Shown: positions 20,833 through 34,140, counted from the first letter of the stretch. The stretch: DNA of 64,000 nt from Diphasiastrum complanatum (GCA_029204225.1 CM055094.1:67294536-67358535), one strand, 5' to 3'. Translations and numbers: made by a program. The notes: generated by a model from the letters alone, not told the origin.

Positions 20833-22760
20833 TCAAATTTTATGTACTGGACCTGGAGCTCTCATTTCAAGATCAAACCTCGAATGAGGTATGTGTTTTT
20901 TCTTTGAATGGAAGACTGGACCTTGGGACAGATAAATGGCATTCTGAGAGTCCATCTTCATCGTGCATGGTCCTCCTTGTGGTATCCTAATTGCCTCCAG
21001 CATCATCTGCAACCACACTACCTTGTTCGCCACCTTTGAAGCTGCGACGTATTCAGCTTCGCAAGAAGATTGAACTATCAAGGTTTGCTTTTTGCATGTC
21101 CAGCTGATTGTAGCTCCGCACGTTATTGTACATCCTCCATTTACGGACTTGTTGTCATCTTTGCAGCTTGCCCAACTTGCATCACTATAGTGGTGCAGCT
21201 CAAATTCTTTTCTTTCGTTTTATGCTCTGTAGGTTAATCCCATATTTTGGGTACCCTTTAGATATTGTAGGATTCGTTTTGCCATTTGCCAATGTGCCAT
21301 GCTAGGATGGGAAGAGAATTGGCTTAAGGCGTAAACAGAGAAAGCTAGATCAGGTCTGGTACAAATTGTAAGGTACATCAGACTATCGATTAGGTTTTGG
21401 TAGGGTATCTCTGCCATCTTCTGTTCTTCCTCTTCTGTTTTTGGGCAAGCCTGCTTCGTCAGCTTGACTCCAGCTATCATTGGTGTGGCCTTTTCTTTGC
21501 AATCCATCATGTGGTACTGCTTGAGCACCTTTCTGGCATATTCAGACTGACTCAAGTGCATTTTGCCTTTTATTTGATCTCTTCTGCTCTCCGGCCCGAG
21601 GCATTTTGTTGTTTCTCCTAGATCTGTGATTTCATAATTTTTAGCAATCTGACTCTTCGTGTCTTTGATCAACATCAAGGAATTTCCTATTATTAGGGAA
21701 TCATCCACGAAAATAGTCAGTATCACAAAATCTTTTCCTACTCTTTTTATGTAGACATTATAGTCTGGTTGTATAGGATTGAAGTCTAGAGACTTCAGAA
21801 GACTATCGACCTTCTTGTAGCAAGCTCATGATGCTTGTTTTAGACCATAAATGCATCTCTGCAACCGACAAACATATTGTCGATTGTCAGGGTCTTCAAA
21901 TCCTTCAGGCTACTTCATGAAGATTTCTTCCTCTAGATCTCCGTGGAGAAAGGTTGTCTTCACATCGATCTGGTGAATTTCCAGATTGTGCTATGTGGCA
22001 TATGCAAGGAGTAGTCGTATGCTTGTCATCTTGACCATCGACGAATATGTGTCGAAATAATCAACACCATATCTTTGTTTGTAGCCCTTCGCGACAAGCC
22101 TTGCCTTGTAACGGCCAATGGTGCCATCTAATTTCATTTTCTTCTTGTACACCCACTTGTAGTCGACGATCTTTTTGTTTTCTGGCAGTGGCTCTAGTGT
22201 CCATGCCTCGTTTTGCCTCATCGACTCGATCTCCTCTGACATTGTCTGCTTCTAGAATTCTCTCTCTGGACTCTGAATAGCTTCTTGATATGTTGTTGGC
22301 TCTTTAGTGAAGTTGCAGTACTCGAATTGCGTGTCTTTGCTCCACTGAATATTGTTAGCATAATGGTCTGGAGGTCTTCTTTGTCTTGTTGACCTTCTGG
22401 GTTCGTTTCGTCACTGCTCAAACGTTTCTTGTTCGTGGGGTTGATCTTCTGCTTCCTACTGCTCTGGAGTCTGTGGCTCATCATTCTGATTTGACGTTTG
22501 TCCTCGATCTCCCTCTTGAATTGACAACAATGTGAAGATCTCATGGCCTCTTTCATCTTTTAGTCCAGGGAATGTGGACTCATCGAACTTCACATCTCTA
22601 CTCGAAACAACCTTTTTCATGGTTGGGTTGTAGAGTCTGTACACTTATGTTCCGTTCGAGTACTCAACCATGATCGTTTGTTCCGATTTATCATCGAGCT
22701 TGTTTCTTTTTCTTTTGGAATGTGCTTGTATGCTGCACATCCAAACACACATACGTATTC
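20833..22760 (-). pseudogene. Ty1/copia integrase end, RT and RNase H, truncated
   Basis: Read on the minus strand: the conserved post-integrase block VFGCAAYKHIPKEKRNKLD (about 22735), YNPTMKKVVSSRDVKFDE (22640), RT entry [20 protein letters not shown] (22210) and [19 protein letters not shown], catalytic TIFVDDSLIIGNS (about 21710), PDLAFSVYALSQFSSHPS (21350) and RNase H SSCEAEYVAASK (21066). Several frameshifts and stops break it, for example near 21990 and 21210. Gag, protease and the integrase core are missing; similarity ends near 22760, just left of a long AT repeat. Confidence 0.8.
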
Positions 22761-22832
22761 ATATCCAAATCACCTTTAGCTATATTGTATCATTTCTATC
22801 TCTTAAATTTTAATATCTAGATACAATGCACC

Positions 22833-22833
<1 letters not shown>

Positions 22834-22910
<77 letters not shown>
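22834..22910. repeat. (AT)n microsatellite, about 38 units
   Basis: An almost perfect AT dinucleotide run lies just beyond the truncated copia. It marks a plausible break point of that element. Confidence 0.97.
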
Positions 22911-22915
<5 letters not shown>

Positions 22916-24600
22916 CCTATCAAACACACATCCCTTTTATTCTAAAAGCTTGATAGTGGTTGAACTCTTTGCAGCAATGCTATTATATCTTCATTATGAT
23001 ACTAATTTTTGAGTTGTATATTTTCAGAAAAGGACTTGTGTTTCATGCAAGGTTGGTGGAACACCTCCTTTTGGAACAACCACCAATATGCTAAAAGAAC
23101 TTTTCACCTCTTGTAGGACGTGGAAAAGTGGAAACATGTGGGGTAAGTTCAAGTTTGGTCACAAGTTTGAGGGATTGTAGAGATTTTGAGCATGAAAAAA
23201 TCTTTTGATGAGTAGCTAAATTGAGTGTTTCAAAGCCACTAGTTCTTCCAATGTGAGTAAAGGCCTCCCATGACTTATTTCAGATCAAAGCTAGTTCATG
23301 TGTACAAACTAATTTTGTCCAAATATGTTTATACATGTGACCATATGGTAAAGTAAGTTCATACATGAAAGATTTTCGCCAAATAAGTTTTTACATGTGA
23401 GCATATGGTAATAGTAGGGTAATGCAAGAAAATCACCTGTAGGTACATTATACCATCTATCATGTCAAATCACAATTTTTAGATACAATGCATGACAAGG
23501 GATTTGATACCAAATTGATTCTTTTACTACATTTTGTACTTTGGTACAAAGTTAATAGTCAAAGAAACCATATCTTTCAAAAAAAGAAAAAAGTCCAATT
23601 GAGTACATTATCACACATGTACCAATAAATTCCTCATCAATTGGGGAAGCTAGAATATGTAAGTGCAAATCAAAAATATTTGTCCAATAAAACACAAATT
23701 TCTTCATCTCTCAAAGCTTCATATCTTCATCTCTCTACATGATCAATGCCATGTTATCTTCATTTTATTACTAAGAGTGCAATGAATAACCAATATAGAT
23801 TGTTAGGCTCTACGAAATATGAGCCTTCCACTTGGCGTATGAACTATGCCTATCAAGTTCGAATTAGAATAATGAGTCAAATGACTCAGCTGATTCTACT
23901 TTGTTCTAAGTTTGAAGTCATCAGAATTGATAAGATTGATTACACAAACAAACACAAAGTCATTAGATTGTTGATTGTGGACGCGTTAGATAGCTTAGAC
24001 AATTCTATACGAGAGTTATGCAGCAAAATTGCATAGAATAGTTGATCAGAAAAACATACATCCACAAATTGACATGATTCTGAACGCACTAAAAGATGAT
24101 TAGATTGTATTTAGAAGGTAGCTAATTATAAGGTCAGCTGAAATGGCAAGCACAAAGCAATTGCTGTCATTCTATAGTAGCTTCGATGATTCGAAGATCA
24201 TTCGATAACTTACACTCTTAGTCTTAAATTGATTGATGTATACACATCTATTGTATATTCTTGCTTCAATAAAATTTGCAATGCTATGATTGATTTACTT
24301 TTCCTTTACAATCCTAAGCTATACATTTATTCAGATATATATACAAGTGTATCAGAGACATGAGATACATTCAAACCATGAAGGACCAATGCATCTACTT
24401 ACTATGTAGGAGACGACAGTGACAAACTCCACGTTCTCAGTGAATATATAGATGCAAGCTGCCAAGGGAGGGATGTAGACACTCGTAAATCCACATCTAG
24501 ATTTACATTCTTCCTCAACAACGATCCTATTTTTTGGAACAATCATAAAAAAACCTATATAGCTCTTTTTTCTACATATACAAGGTATATTGCTGCTTCC
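22911..24600. other. AT-rich stretch, no recognised gene
   Basis: A 96-codon plus frame at 23746-24036 (starting MPCYLHFITKSAMNNQYR) has no family that I know. The phrase acatgtga(c/g)catatggtaa is repeated at about 23333 and 23394, a local duplication of about 60 bp. Nothing else is supported. Confidence 0.4.
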
Positions 24601-24639
24601 CAGACTACTAAAAAAGTAGTATAGTTGAGAAATCTATTA

Positions 24640-24882
24640 TCGGTCATTTGTCTGAAACAACATGCTTTGACAATTGTCTTATCAACCAACCCTAGATTTC
24701 ATTCTAGGACTAAGCACAATGAAATTAAATATCACTATGTCAGAAGAAAAATTCTCAAGAAAGAGGTTGTCAAACACAATACATGATGACAAATATATTA
24801 CCAAGGCATAGATGCACACAATAGACTTTGTGCATCACTAAGTTGAAGATAGAGACATTCACGGATCCAGATTAAGGGGGGG
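24640..24882 (+). pseudogene. Copia RNase H end with polypurine tract
   Basis: The plus strand reads NPRFHSRTKHNEIKYHYVR from 24688, the invariant copia RNase H block before the end of Pol. Two adjacent stops follow after KKEVVKHNT. The purine tract AAGGGGGGG at 24874-24882 then has the right place to prime the 3' LTR, which would start near 24883. Only this 3' end of the element is visible. Confidence 0.65.
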
Positions 24883-25250
24883 TATTGGTTTATTCCTTCT
24901 CTCCATGAATCTCATAGTTAATCTAGATTCATTCATGTTGCTGCATATTTACTCACATTGTCATACAATCTATAAAGATACACACGAATTGTGTTCTGGT
25001 ATCTACACAACAATCAAACTTTCGAATGAGTTTTGACAGTCAAACTAGTGAAGGAGTATCAAAGTGTCGACCATCGACTATTGACGGAAGCCCAAATGTT
25101 TTTGACGACGAACATATATCAAATCAAACATTCAAATCTTTGTCAAACTCAAATCCATCTAATTCGACTCTAGCTCGAATCGACAATTGTCGATTGTCTA
25201 ATTAGCGTAATACTACTCTTAATAAAGGTAGTTAGCTGCTTAAACTTGTT
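24883..25250. other. Possible 3' LTR remnant; no gene
   Basis: It follows a copia polypurine tract and ends before another copia in the opposite orientation. Words tcgaca and tcgacaattg recur, but I could not define LTR ends. Confidence 0.3.
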
Positions 25251-26103
25251 TTAACATTGCGAAACTAATTTGACAATGACAACATCCACAATCGTTGCCT
25301 GTCCTAATAGTGATAGGCACAACTGCCACCTACCTTGATAATGATAGCTACGATTACCATCAAGATCCAAATTGGACAACTTAGCCTTCCAATGGATCAA
25401 TCTGGGTGGTTTAGTGAAAATGTCAGCTAGTTGTTCGTCCGTACTACAATGAACAACATGAATTTCATGACTCAGCAGCCTCTCACATGTAAAGTGATAC
25501 TGAATGTGTTTGGTTCTCGCATGGAAGACTAGATTCTTTGCTAGCTGAATGCCGCTCTGATTGTCGCTATGTATAGTCGTGGGATTTTCTTTTTTCATGC
25601 CAACTTCATTCAAGATTTGCCTCAAACATATAGCCTCCTGTGCTACACTACACATTGCCTTATACTCTGCTTCTGTTGTGGATTGAGCAACTGTACCTTG
25701 CTTTTTACTAGACCAAGAAAAGCAACTACCACAAAGCTGGAATACATAACCTGTGGTGGATTTACGATCATCATAGTCACCTTCCCAATCCGCATTTACA
25801 TAGCCACATAACTCAGGTAAACCCTAATGCTTCCTGTACACCAAGCCATAATTGGAAGTGCCTTTGACATATCGCAAAATGCATTTGGCTGCCTTCCAAT
25901 GCGTTTCAGTAGGTGCTGCCATAAACTGACTTACAATACCAATAGTATAGCATATATCTGGTCTAGTCGTGGTAAGATAAATCAAGCCCCCTACTAACTG
26001 CCTATACAGCATAGCATCAAATGGCTGTGATTTGTCAAGCTTAGAAAGCTTTTTACCTAGTTCAAGAGGAGTAATATTGGCTTGCAATCCTGCAATCTGA
26101 ACC
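25251..26103 (-). pseudogene. Copia RT end and RNase H, truncated
   Basis: The minus strand gives QPFDAMLYRQLVGGLIYLT and RPDICYTIGIVSQFMAAPT (26050-25910), then after one stop the RNase H: DWEGDYDDRKSTTGYVFQLC, STTEAEYKAMC (about 25680), IHSDNQSGIQLAKN and FHARTKHIQYHF, ending LADIFTKPP and a tail to 25251. The RT active site and everything upstream are missing: similarity stops at about 26103, exactly where an LTR of another copia family begins. Confidence 0.8.
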
Positions 26104-26734
26104 TGTGGATTATTCTCCTTCTTACCAATCGACCAATCGGACTTACCAATCGACTAATCGATCTTAATCTTCATCCATTGTTTATCCAGTTCTGCGGATT
26201 TTCCCGTGTGTTTACACAGTATGAGAATTACAAGTGTTTTTACTCAGTCTGCAAAATTACATGGAGTTTACGACAGTGTCTCCTTTTTGCCTATCAGGAA
26301 TCCCGTTGAAAAATGCAACTTCTCCTTTTTCGTATTTTTCGCCTGACAGAACTCTCGTGTAAAATTACAGTGTAACATTTTTTGCTTTTTCCAAAGAGCC
26401 TCAAATGTTAAGGAAATGACTCTGGCAAAGTGTGGGGCAATCCTAAATGAGATTTAAGAGCACCTTCTCCTTTTCGTGAAAAATCCGATAGTGTTGTCTG
26501 TGGCTGTTCTAGTTCATTTCTACAGAGCTACAGTTTTGGTTCATTTATGCAGACATAACGTTTACGGCCAATTTCACCACTTATCAGCAATCAATGACAA
26601 GGATTGGATGGATGCCAGCTGATTACTAGCCAACTGCGATTGCAATTGATGACCTAATCTCTTAGTATAAATTGTTGTTCATATTCATACAGTTTTATCA
26701 TCAGAAGTTAAGATTATCAGAAGCATTTTAAATA

Positions 26735-26823
<89 letters not shown>

Positions 26824-27195
26824 TACGAGCTTGAACATCCTGAGCATTTCTAGCTAACTTCTTAGAGTTGTTTTAGAGATTGCTATTGCGCCACTGCTTT
26901 TCATCATTGTGCTTAATTAAAATTTTCATTTTTAGCCACTTAGAGATAGCATAGAGTACACGGCTTCAATCTGCAACTTATTGTACTCATTTACTTCTGT
27001 TACGTTTTCATACTGAATCAATACTATCTTTCATTGCATTCAGTTTTTGTCTCAGAATGTATGCGTTTTCTCTATTTCTTCGCGACTAATTCACGAACAA
27101 TTTGCGACTAATTATTTGTCTGATAATTTTCAATGCTTAATTGTTTGGCTACGTAATCAATGTAGTACTGGCAATTTCAAATAAATTGAATAATT
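26104..27195 (+). repeat. Solo or truncated copia LTR, same family as 34347-35522
   Basis: It begins TGGATTATTCTCCTTCTTACC and continues with the same order of blocks as the reverse complement of 34347-35522 (ATCTTCATC.ATTGTTTATCC, the acaagtgtttttac block, the GTTTGGCTACGTAATCA block near 27150). Similarity fades near 27195, about 160 bp before the LTR end seen in the other copy. No internal sequence of that element follows; minus-strand gypsy gag does. It carries a (CT)n run. Confidence 0.75.
26736..26820. repeat. (CT)n microsatellite, about 42 units
   Basis: A pure CT run lies inside the copia LTR copy. The related LTR at 34347-35522 has no such run, so it expanded after insertion. Confidence 0.97.
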
Positions 27196-27213
27196 GGTTG
27201 TGGAACGGGTTGA

Positions 27214-27850
27214 TTAATGACAAACTACTAGCATGGTTGAACTGATAAGGTGCAGTTGGTCATGGTTGATACACTCTTGGCCATGGCATGGGTTGTTGTG
27301 GATTGAAAGGGCGATATTGTCAATACATGGTCTGGGTGCTACCAGAAAATGGGTTTTCAGTTGGGGAAACTTATTAGTAGTGTGATTCTGTGAACAGATA
27401 GAACACCGGATATTTTCTCTTGCTAGAAATGATTTGTCAGCAATATCTTTTATACCTCTCTGGAAATTAGTAGTTAGTTTGTCCATGTGAGTTTGTTGAG
27501 CTTTCTGCCAAGTTTCCATTTGATGTAGGATTTCTAAAGATGGAGCGGTATTCTCAAGCTTCGGAGGATTAAGACATTCGGGATTCTTGGATTTCTTTTT
27601 GCGGTTATCAAAGTCCTCATCAAACCCCTCGTCTTCTCATCAGACCCCTCGTCTTCTTTGCAAATGACATCAGTCATTACATCCTTAAGTTGATCATAAA
27701 GGTCAACTAGTTTTAGATCTCAGAGGATACTTTTAGAGAGCCTACAGCCAAGAACAATTTGATGGCCATACGTTCAGTGATATTTTCATCAACACATTCT
27801 ACCTTGAGACAACTTTGGTGATTCTAGCCATGGAGGATTAGGATTGGAAG
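27214..27850 (-). pseudogene. Gypsy gag fragment with zinc-knuckle remnant
   Basis: The minus strand shows ECVDENITERMAIKLFLAVGS (about 27800), a gag-type helix block, then METWQKAQQTHMDKLTTNF and IRCSICSQNHTTNKFPQ (27420-27370), a knuckle in which the last cysteine is lost. Stops and shifts abound. Which gypsy element it belonged to is unknown. Confidence 0.45.
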
Positions 27851-29490
27851 ATATGGCAAAGTCTTTTGACATGATGCAGGATGAGGAACAAAATAATAGT
27901 ACAAATGAACAATATAGTATTGTGTTAACCAAAAAAAATGGTCAAACAGGCAGTTTTCTTGCAAAATAGTGAGTTTGGACAAGAATCTAGACTTTTTTGG
28001 AGTAATAGAACTCACAGACAGGTTGATTAATTAAAATATAGTATCACAAATTCTAATAGGGAGGTTTTCACTGGAAAATACTTATTTTTAAAAAAGAAAT
28101 TAGATCTCTTTTGTAAGGGAAGAAATTTGCAGAGGGTGTAGATCAAAGATTTAGACTATGGGTGATTTGATGGAATGGTCGACGAATTCTGAAATGGTAG
28201 CTTTGTTGACAGACAAGTTCAATAGTGAAAAAAGTGCTTGTTTGATAGAAAAAACAGACTAAATATCTGAAATAGACTTTGCAGAGCTGCCAAAGGACTA
28301 ATATTTGATAGATCTAGCTTCAGTAGGACCAGCAGATTCTAAGACGAAGATTTAGTTGGAAAATAAAGGGATTTGATAGTAAGACAGGCTGATTTCTAAA
28401 AATCTGAGTAGGGTCAAAATTCATAGAGGTGATAAGTTGAAAGATAATGTTCTGTTATGGCTGCAGACAGCCCGACGAATTATGATATACTTGTTTGATG
28501 ACAAAAAAGCCACTTGGATCACTTCTTTCAAAGAAAATGCCCAAGTTGACACTTTTGTTCCCCCCCCCCCCCCCGGCTTCATACGCAAAAAACAAAAACA
28601 AGGTAAGCTTATGTAAGAAAAACTTAAAAAGTGGCAACGACACCAATGTTGGAAGTAAATCTATTCTTGTGGTGGCTAGGTCATCCACTTATTAAGATCT
28701 ACATAAAAGCTTACAAATGAAAGGGAAGACTAGTCATCCACTTCTTAAGATCTACATAAAAGCTTACAAATGAAAGGGAAGAGAGAGCATCAAGGCTTCC
28801 CAACTGATGCTCGAGAACTAATTTTATGACTTAACTAGACTTAATGTAAGGCTTGGCTAAGGCTTTCCCAACAAGCCAAGAATCGCTAACTAAATCCTAC
28901 AAACACCCACACCCAAAGGGATTGAAAATGATGATTGCGGCTAATTAAACAATAAGCAATAAATGCATGCCACAATGAAAATGTATGAAAGGAAGGCAAG
29001 AGGAGGCCTAAGCACCTTCCCTCAAGCTATTCACCTTCCAAAGGCAACACAATGAATGACTGACGTCGCACCCTTTTTCACGCTCACCCCATGCAACTGC
29101 GCTAATAGATTGGACAACGATTGCGGCCACCCATGATCTCTTAAAGACAACACAATTACTCTATACTTTCCACATATGCACACCTGTAATATAATGTATA
29201 TATACTGGATACCATTTGTGTATTCAGGTGAATGAGTAAATGAGTTGATGAATGAGATGAAGGAGATGCCTTGCGCATTGATTTTTTATTGTCAACAATA
29301 AGGTTTTATTCCTTTACAGATTGTATAAGCTTCGTAGGGCACGCGGTTTCGTCTGCTATTGTCTTATGCTCTACCGCATTATTGACATGTATACAGAATA
29401 TACTTAATTCAATATAGTTCTTTGTTATGCATTCAGATCTATGTTAATATTGCTATGCTTACCATTCATTCTGTCGGATCTTTTTAGTAA
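27851..29490. other. No gene recognised; small repeats
   Basis: The stretch contains a run of about 15 C at 28560-28574 and a 53 bp-offset duplication at 28681-28781. The left boundary of the LTR that ends at 29873 may lie within its last part. Frames here are short and unlike any family. Confidence 0.4.
28681..28781. repeat. Direct duplication, 48 bp unit, 53 bp offset
   Basis: The two copies start at 28681 and 28734, differ at one base, and share aagatctacataaaagc and ttacaaatgaaagggaag. Such near-identity means a recent local duplication. Confidence 0.9.
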
Positions 29491-29886
29491 TAGACGACTA
29501 ACATTTAGTCTTGTCTTTCGCAAATCATTCGTGACTAATTATCAGTTGAGCACCATCTAGCTCTTCGCGAATCATTCGCGACAATTAGTTTGTCTTACTA
29601 TTCGCGACAAACCATTCTTCTGAAGCTCCATTCATTTATTAAAGTTTGGCTACGCAATCAAGAACGATTGTGATTCCCATCACTACCGTTTTGTTCGTTC
29701 TGATTGGCGTAGTCGTGCTTATGGAGAGAGTCGTATAGCTCGTTCCGCTGTGCATGAACATTTTTTGTTCGAGATCGTTTCTCGTTCGTGTTCGTCTTAC
29801 CTCTTTGAGCTTATTTTTCATGTCTAACATACGACACTTTTTTCTCAACTCGTTCATATCCCTCTCTCCAACATGGTATCAGAGCC
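29491..29886 (+). repeat. 3' part of a plus-strand copia LTR with primer site
   Basis: The sequence ends CCTCTCTCCAACA at 29873 and is followed at once by TGGTATCAGAGCC (29874-29886), the initiator-Met primer site. Upstream words (tcgcaaatcattcgtgactaa, gtttggctacgcaatcaag) resemble the LTR at 26104-27195 near its end, so the families are related. The internal region that should follow breaks off at about 30027 against a minus-strand LTR piece. Confidence 0.65.
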
Positions 29887-30027
29887 ACTTTCATAGCTTG
29901 ATAAGCTTCCACAGTACAAGACTCTACTAGCCGATAGAGTAATTGTTTTCTTGTTTTGTATTTTTCAGTATCAAATTTTCATATTTAAGTCACTGATAGT
30001 TTTTCCTATCACTCAAACTAAAAAGAC

Positions 30028-30111
30028 ATGGGAAAATCCGCAGAACTGGATAAACAATGGATGAAGATTAAAACCGATTAGTCGATTAGTAAGAAGAAGA
30101 ATAATCCAACA
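30028..30111 (-). repeat. Truncated 3' LTR of the 1176 bp LTR copia
   Basis: It starts (minus strand) TGTTGGATTATTCTTCTTCT and follows the 5' LTR for 84 bp with about six differences, then stops abruptly. Confidence 0.8.
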
Positions 30112-31660
30112 CTATCCCTTAATCTGAATCTTTGAATGCCTTGACCTTCAAACTTAGTTATGCACAAAATCTTATGTGTGCTTCCAAACTTAATGCTTTG
30201 GTAAATATACATGCTGTCATATCTTGCCTTCTATAGTACTGCAATCTAACCTCTTCATTGAGAACTTTGCTTCTGACGAAATGATACTTCAATTCAATGT
30301 GCTTACTCCTAGAATGAAATCTAGAGTTGGCTGATAAAGCAATGGCACTTTGATTATCACAAAATAATGTCGTCGTTGCATATTGATTCAGATCGATACC
30401 TGAGAATAAGTTTCTCAACCAAATTGCTTCCTTTGTAGCTTGAGGGGCTGCAATATACTTTCATTCAGTGGAAGATAGAGCTATCAAAGATTGCTTGCGA
30501 CTGTTCCAAGAAATTGGACCATTGTTGAGAAAGAATGTAAATCCGGAAGTGGATTTACGAGTGTCTACATCTCTTGCCCAACTTGCATCTGTGTAACCAC
30601 TGAGTAAATTGAGTTTGTCATTGCCGACTGCTCCATAACAAATGCAAAAGTCGTAGCTCGAAGATATGTCATGACTCTGATAAGAGCTTCCAATGTGTTA
30701 CACCAAGATTAGTCATAAACTGACTAAGAGAGCTGACTACAAAAGCTATGTCTAGCTTGGTACAGATCATGGCATACATAAGAGATCCTATAATAGAATG
30801 GTAAAGATACTCACGCATCTGCTGCTTCTCATGAATTGTTAGGGGACACTGGTCTTTTGACAATTTGAGACCTGGTTCCATTGGTGAGAGAGCTAACTTG
30901 CAATTAATCAGATTATATCTAACTAACATGTTGTAAATGTACCTCTATTGTGTAATGTAGACCAACTTCTATTTTTTGTCTCTGTGGATTTGCATGCCAA
31001 GGCAGAAATGAGACCGGTCATGTCGAATTTGGAAGATAGCATTGTCTTGGCCTCTTATATCAAATCGGTATTGTTGTTGAAAAGCAATGTATCATCCACG
31101 TATAAAGTGATAATGATAAAAGATTGTTGCACTGCTTTGAAGTAAACATTTGAATTAGAAGAGCTAGGTGTGTAGGCGTGATCGATAAGGAAAGTATTGA
31201 TCCTTTGAGTCCATGCTCGAACAGATTGCTTCAAGCCATAAAATGTCTTATGGAGTTTACACACATGATTGTGTTTACCCTCGATAATATAACCTTTGGA
31301 TTGCACCAAGTAAATGTCTTCTACGATACCTCCATTAAGATATGTTGTCTTTACATCCATTTGATGTATTTCCAAATCTGCTGCAGCAGCAAATGATAGC
31401 AAAAGTTGAATAGAAAAATGCTTGACTACTGGACTGAAGGTCTCAGTGTAATCAACGTTGTATTTATGAGAAAATCCTTTGGCGACAAGTCATGCCTTTC
31501 TCATGTTGATGCTTCCATCTGCATTATACTTGACTTTGAAAATCCATTTGCAATCAACTACGTTTCTACTAGCAGGTAGTTCGACAATTGTCCATGTCTG
31601 GTTCTTGATAAGAGATGAATACTCTTTATCCATATCCTCTTTCCAAAGATCTGAATCAGG
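30112..31660 (-). pseudogene. Copia RT and RNase H
   Basis: Minus-strand blocks in order: IHQMDVKTTYLNGGIVEDIY (31370), CKLHKTFYGLKQSVRAWTQR (31260), catalytic ITLYVDDTLLFNN (about 31090), NCKLALSPMEPGLKLS (30905), DIAFVVSSLSQFMTN (30745), and RNase H LFCDNQSAIALSANSRFHSR followed by SKHIELKYHFVRSKV (30365-30260). Frameshifts separate the blocks. The catalytic YVDD is intact but the gene is not. Confidence 0.82.
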
Positions 31661-31899
31661 CTGACTGAGTGCCTCTTAAACAGACGTCGGTTCTTGAACA
31701 AGATAGGCTACAGACTCGTCGATATACCTCACAGGTGGTCTGGTAGTCCTTGAAGATCTTATGGGTAATAGAGGAGGTTGATCATTTCCATCATACTGTA
31801 GTTGTTGATCTGCAACATCATCATCTTCTAATGCACCATTGATTTGTTATTCATCAAAAGTAGAAGAGCTTGGACCTGCAATGGGAATAGTCGACTGAG

Positions 31900-33340
31900 A
31901 AATTGGAAAGTTCAATGTATCAGGAGAATCTGAAAGGTCGGCTACATGGGGACTGCCTTTTCCCTGGAGGTCTTGAAACTAATCTTCAATGAAGATGACA
32001 TCCCGGCTAGTGAATATCTTTGACTCGATGGGATCAAAGAACTTGTAGGCTTGATAGTGCAGCTGATGAAAACACATTTGATACTCTGGAAGTCGAGCTT
32101 CTTTCTAAGATCATGAGGTATCTGCGCAAAAGCAGTACATCCAAAAACTCGTAGGTTTGATAAAGAAGGTTTGGTATCTGTCCAAACTTTGAATGGTGTT
32201 TTGTCTGAAAAACCTTTACTAGGACATCTGTTCTGAATATAGGTTGTTGTTGAAACAGCTTTAGCCCAGAAGCACTTCGGAATGTCGCATGTGATAACAT
32301 GCACTTTGTCGATTCAACTAAGGTTTTGTTCTTTCTCTCAACAAGACCATGTCACTGAGGCGAATATGAGGTAATGTATTGTTGCTCAATGCCGTTGTTA
32401 AGGCAATACTCCTTGAATTTAGTGGAGATGCATTCTCCTCTGTTATTTGACCTCAGTGCTTTGATTCGTTTGCCAATTTGATTCTCAGCACACTCTTTGA
32501 ATTGTCTGAATTTGATGAAAGTCTCTGATTTCTGTTTAATGAAATAAACAACTGTTCTTCTGGAAAATTTGTCAATAAAAGTAAGGAAATACTATGCATC
32601 TATCAATGAAGGAGTTTGCATAGGTCCACATATATCTGTATGAACAACATCTAACAAATCTTTTGCTGCATGCCTATGGTTTGATCTAAAAGGAATCCTA
32701 GCCTGCTTTCCAAAGATGCGGCTATGACAAACAGGGAGATTGACCTTATCAAAAGGATAGTCGAGATCAAGAACCATGGATTGTCTAGACATGTTCAAAA
32801 CAAATGCATAGCTCAAGTGTCCTAAGCGATGATGTCATAGTAATGCTTTATTGACTAAAATAGAGGTTTTCAAGGCTTGGCTAGACTTCGAATAACAATG
32901 TGCCAATCTATATAAGTAACCATGCCTCTTGCCGAGTGCAAGAATCTTATTACTCATATCAATAATTTTGCATTGATCAGATTCGAATTCTACCTTATGA
33001 CCCAAATCTATGATTCTACTTACTGATAACAGATTTGTAGAGAGTTTAGAAACATATAAGACCTTTGATAGTAATTTGAATTGATCATGTTGGAATTGCA
33101 ATCTTACGGTACCCTTTACCTTCAATAGTGTGAGTACTATTTTCACCAAAATGAACAAATTTTTTCGTGCTGTAAGGCATGTAGGAGTTGAAAATCTCAC
33201 GTTGATTGGTCATGTGTTGAGTTGCTCCAGAATCCAGAAACTATGAATCATCCAAAAATGCACTTTGGTCTTTGACCATGAATGCATCTTCGTCCACTTC
33301 AATCTGGGGAGATGATGAAACTATGTTTGCTTGTTAATCA
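31900..33340 (-). pseudogene. Copia protease end and integrase
   Basis: The minus strand reads LYVSKLSTNLLSVSRIIDLG (33060), the end of the protease-integrase linker, then HHRLGHLSYAFVLNMSRQS (32835-32780, His pair), VCHSRIFGKQARIPF where the usual C..C of the finger keeps one Cys, VHTDICGPMQT (Asp, about 32650), RSNNRGECISTKFKEYCLNN (second Asp replaced by Asn) and HGLVERKNKTLVE (Glu). Stops occur at about 32590, 32350 and elsewhere. It is inactive. Confidence 0.8.
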
Positions 33341-33387
33341 GGTTGCTTGGTTGCATTATTCGCTTGGAGAATTTGGCAATCCTTAAT

Positions 33388-34140
33388 CTAATGGTTATTG
33401 CACTTGCAATACTTGCAAAACATCTTCTTCTTCAACTGTGGATCTGATGATTGCACTTGACTTTGAGTCAGCTTCTGATTTGTTGCAGCCTTCTTGGAGC
33501 TTTTCCGCTTCTGTCGCTTAGAGCCTTTGTTGACATATAGAGCCTGAGAGGAGATAGTAGACAAAGTGTTTTGACTTCTTCTATTGTCTTCTTGCAGCAA
33601 CATAGTGATAGCTCTAATAAGAGTTAAATTTGAGTGTGTTGATATGATCATCACCCAGTTCTCATATGTAGAGGGCAAGCTTGAAAGCAATGTGATAATT
33701 GCATCTTGATCATCTATGACTGATCCGACAGCAGCCATCTGTTGCAAGAGATTCTTAAACTGGTTAATGTGACTCTGAAGAGAATCACCATTAGACATCT
33801 TGAATGAGAAGAATTTTCTTCGTAGATGTAACTTAGTAGTTACGTTCCTCATATCATATAGCGAGTTCAGGATGTCCCAAACGTCTTTTGACATTTTAGC
33901 TTCAACTATGTGTCCAATTTTTGTATCTGATATATTGAGGATAATAAGCATGAGAGCTTTACCATCCTTCGATTTCCACTTTGAGTCTTCTTTGTCGTCT
34001 TCAGGTTTTACTTCTGTACTTGTAACAACATCCCATAACTCATTGGCGATTAGCAAGGTCTTCATCTTAAATTTCCACAAATGATAATTGGGTCCATTCA
34101 GATTGTCTGCAATAAGACCAACTTTACTTTGAGAATCCAT
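33388..34140 (-). pseudogene. Copia gag with zinc knuckle interrupted by a stop
   Basis: This 250-codon frame starts MDSQSKVGLIADNLNG and NYHLWKFKMKTLL, the usual start of copia gag (UBN2-type domain), and continues WDILNSLYDMRNVTTKLHLR and LLSSLPSTYENWV. The C-terminal knuckle CKYCKCNNH meets a TAG just after the His; beyond the stop the frame continues with IKDC, so the full C-x2-C-x4-H-x4-C motif is visible across it. One substitution therefore separates this gag from a complete one. Gag coats the RNA and its knuckle binds it. Confidence 0.85.
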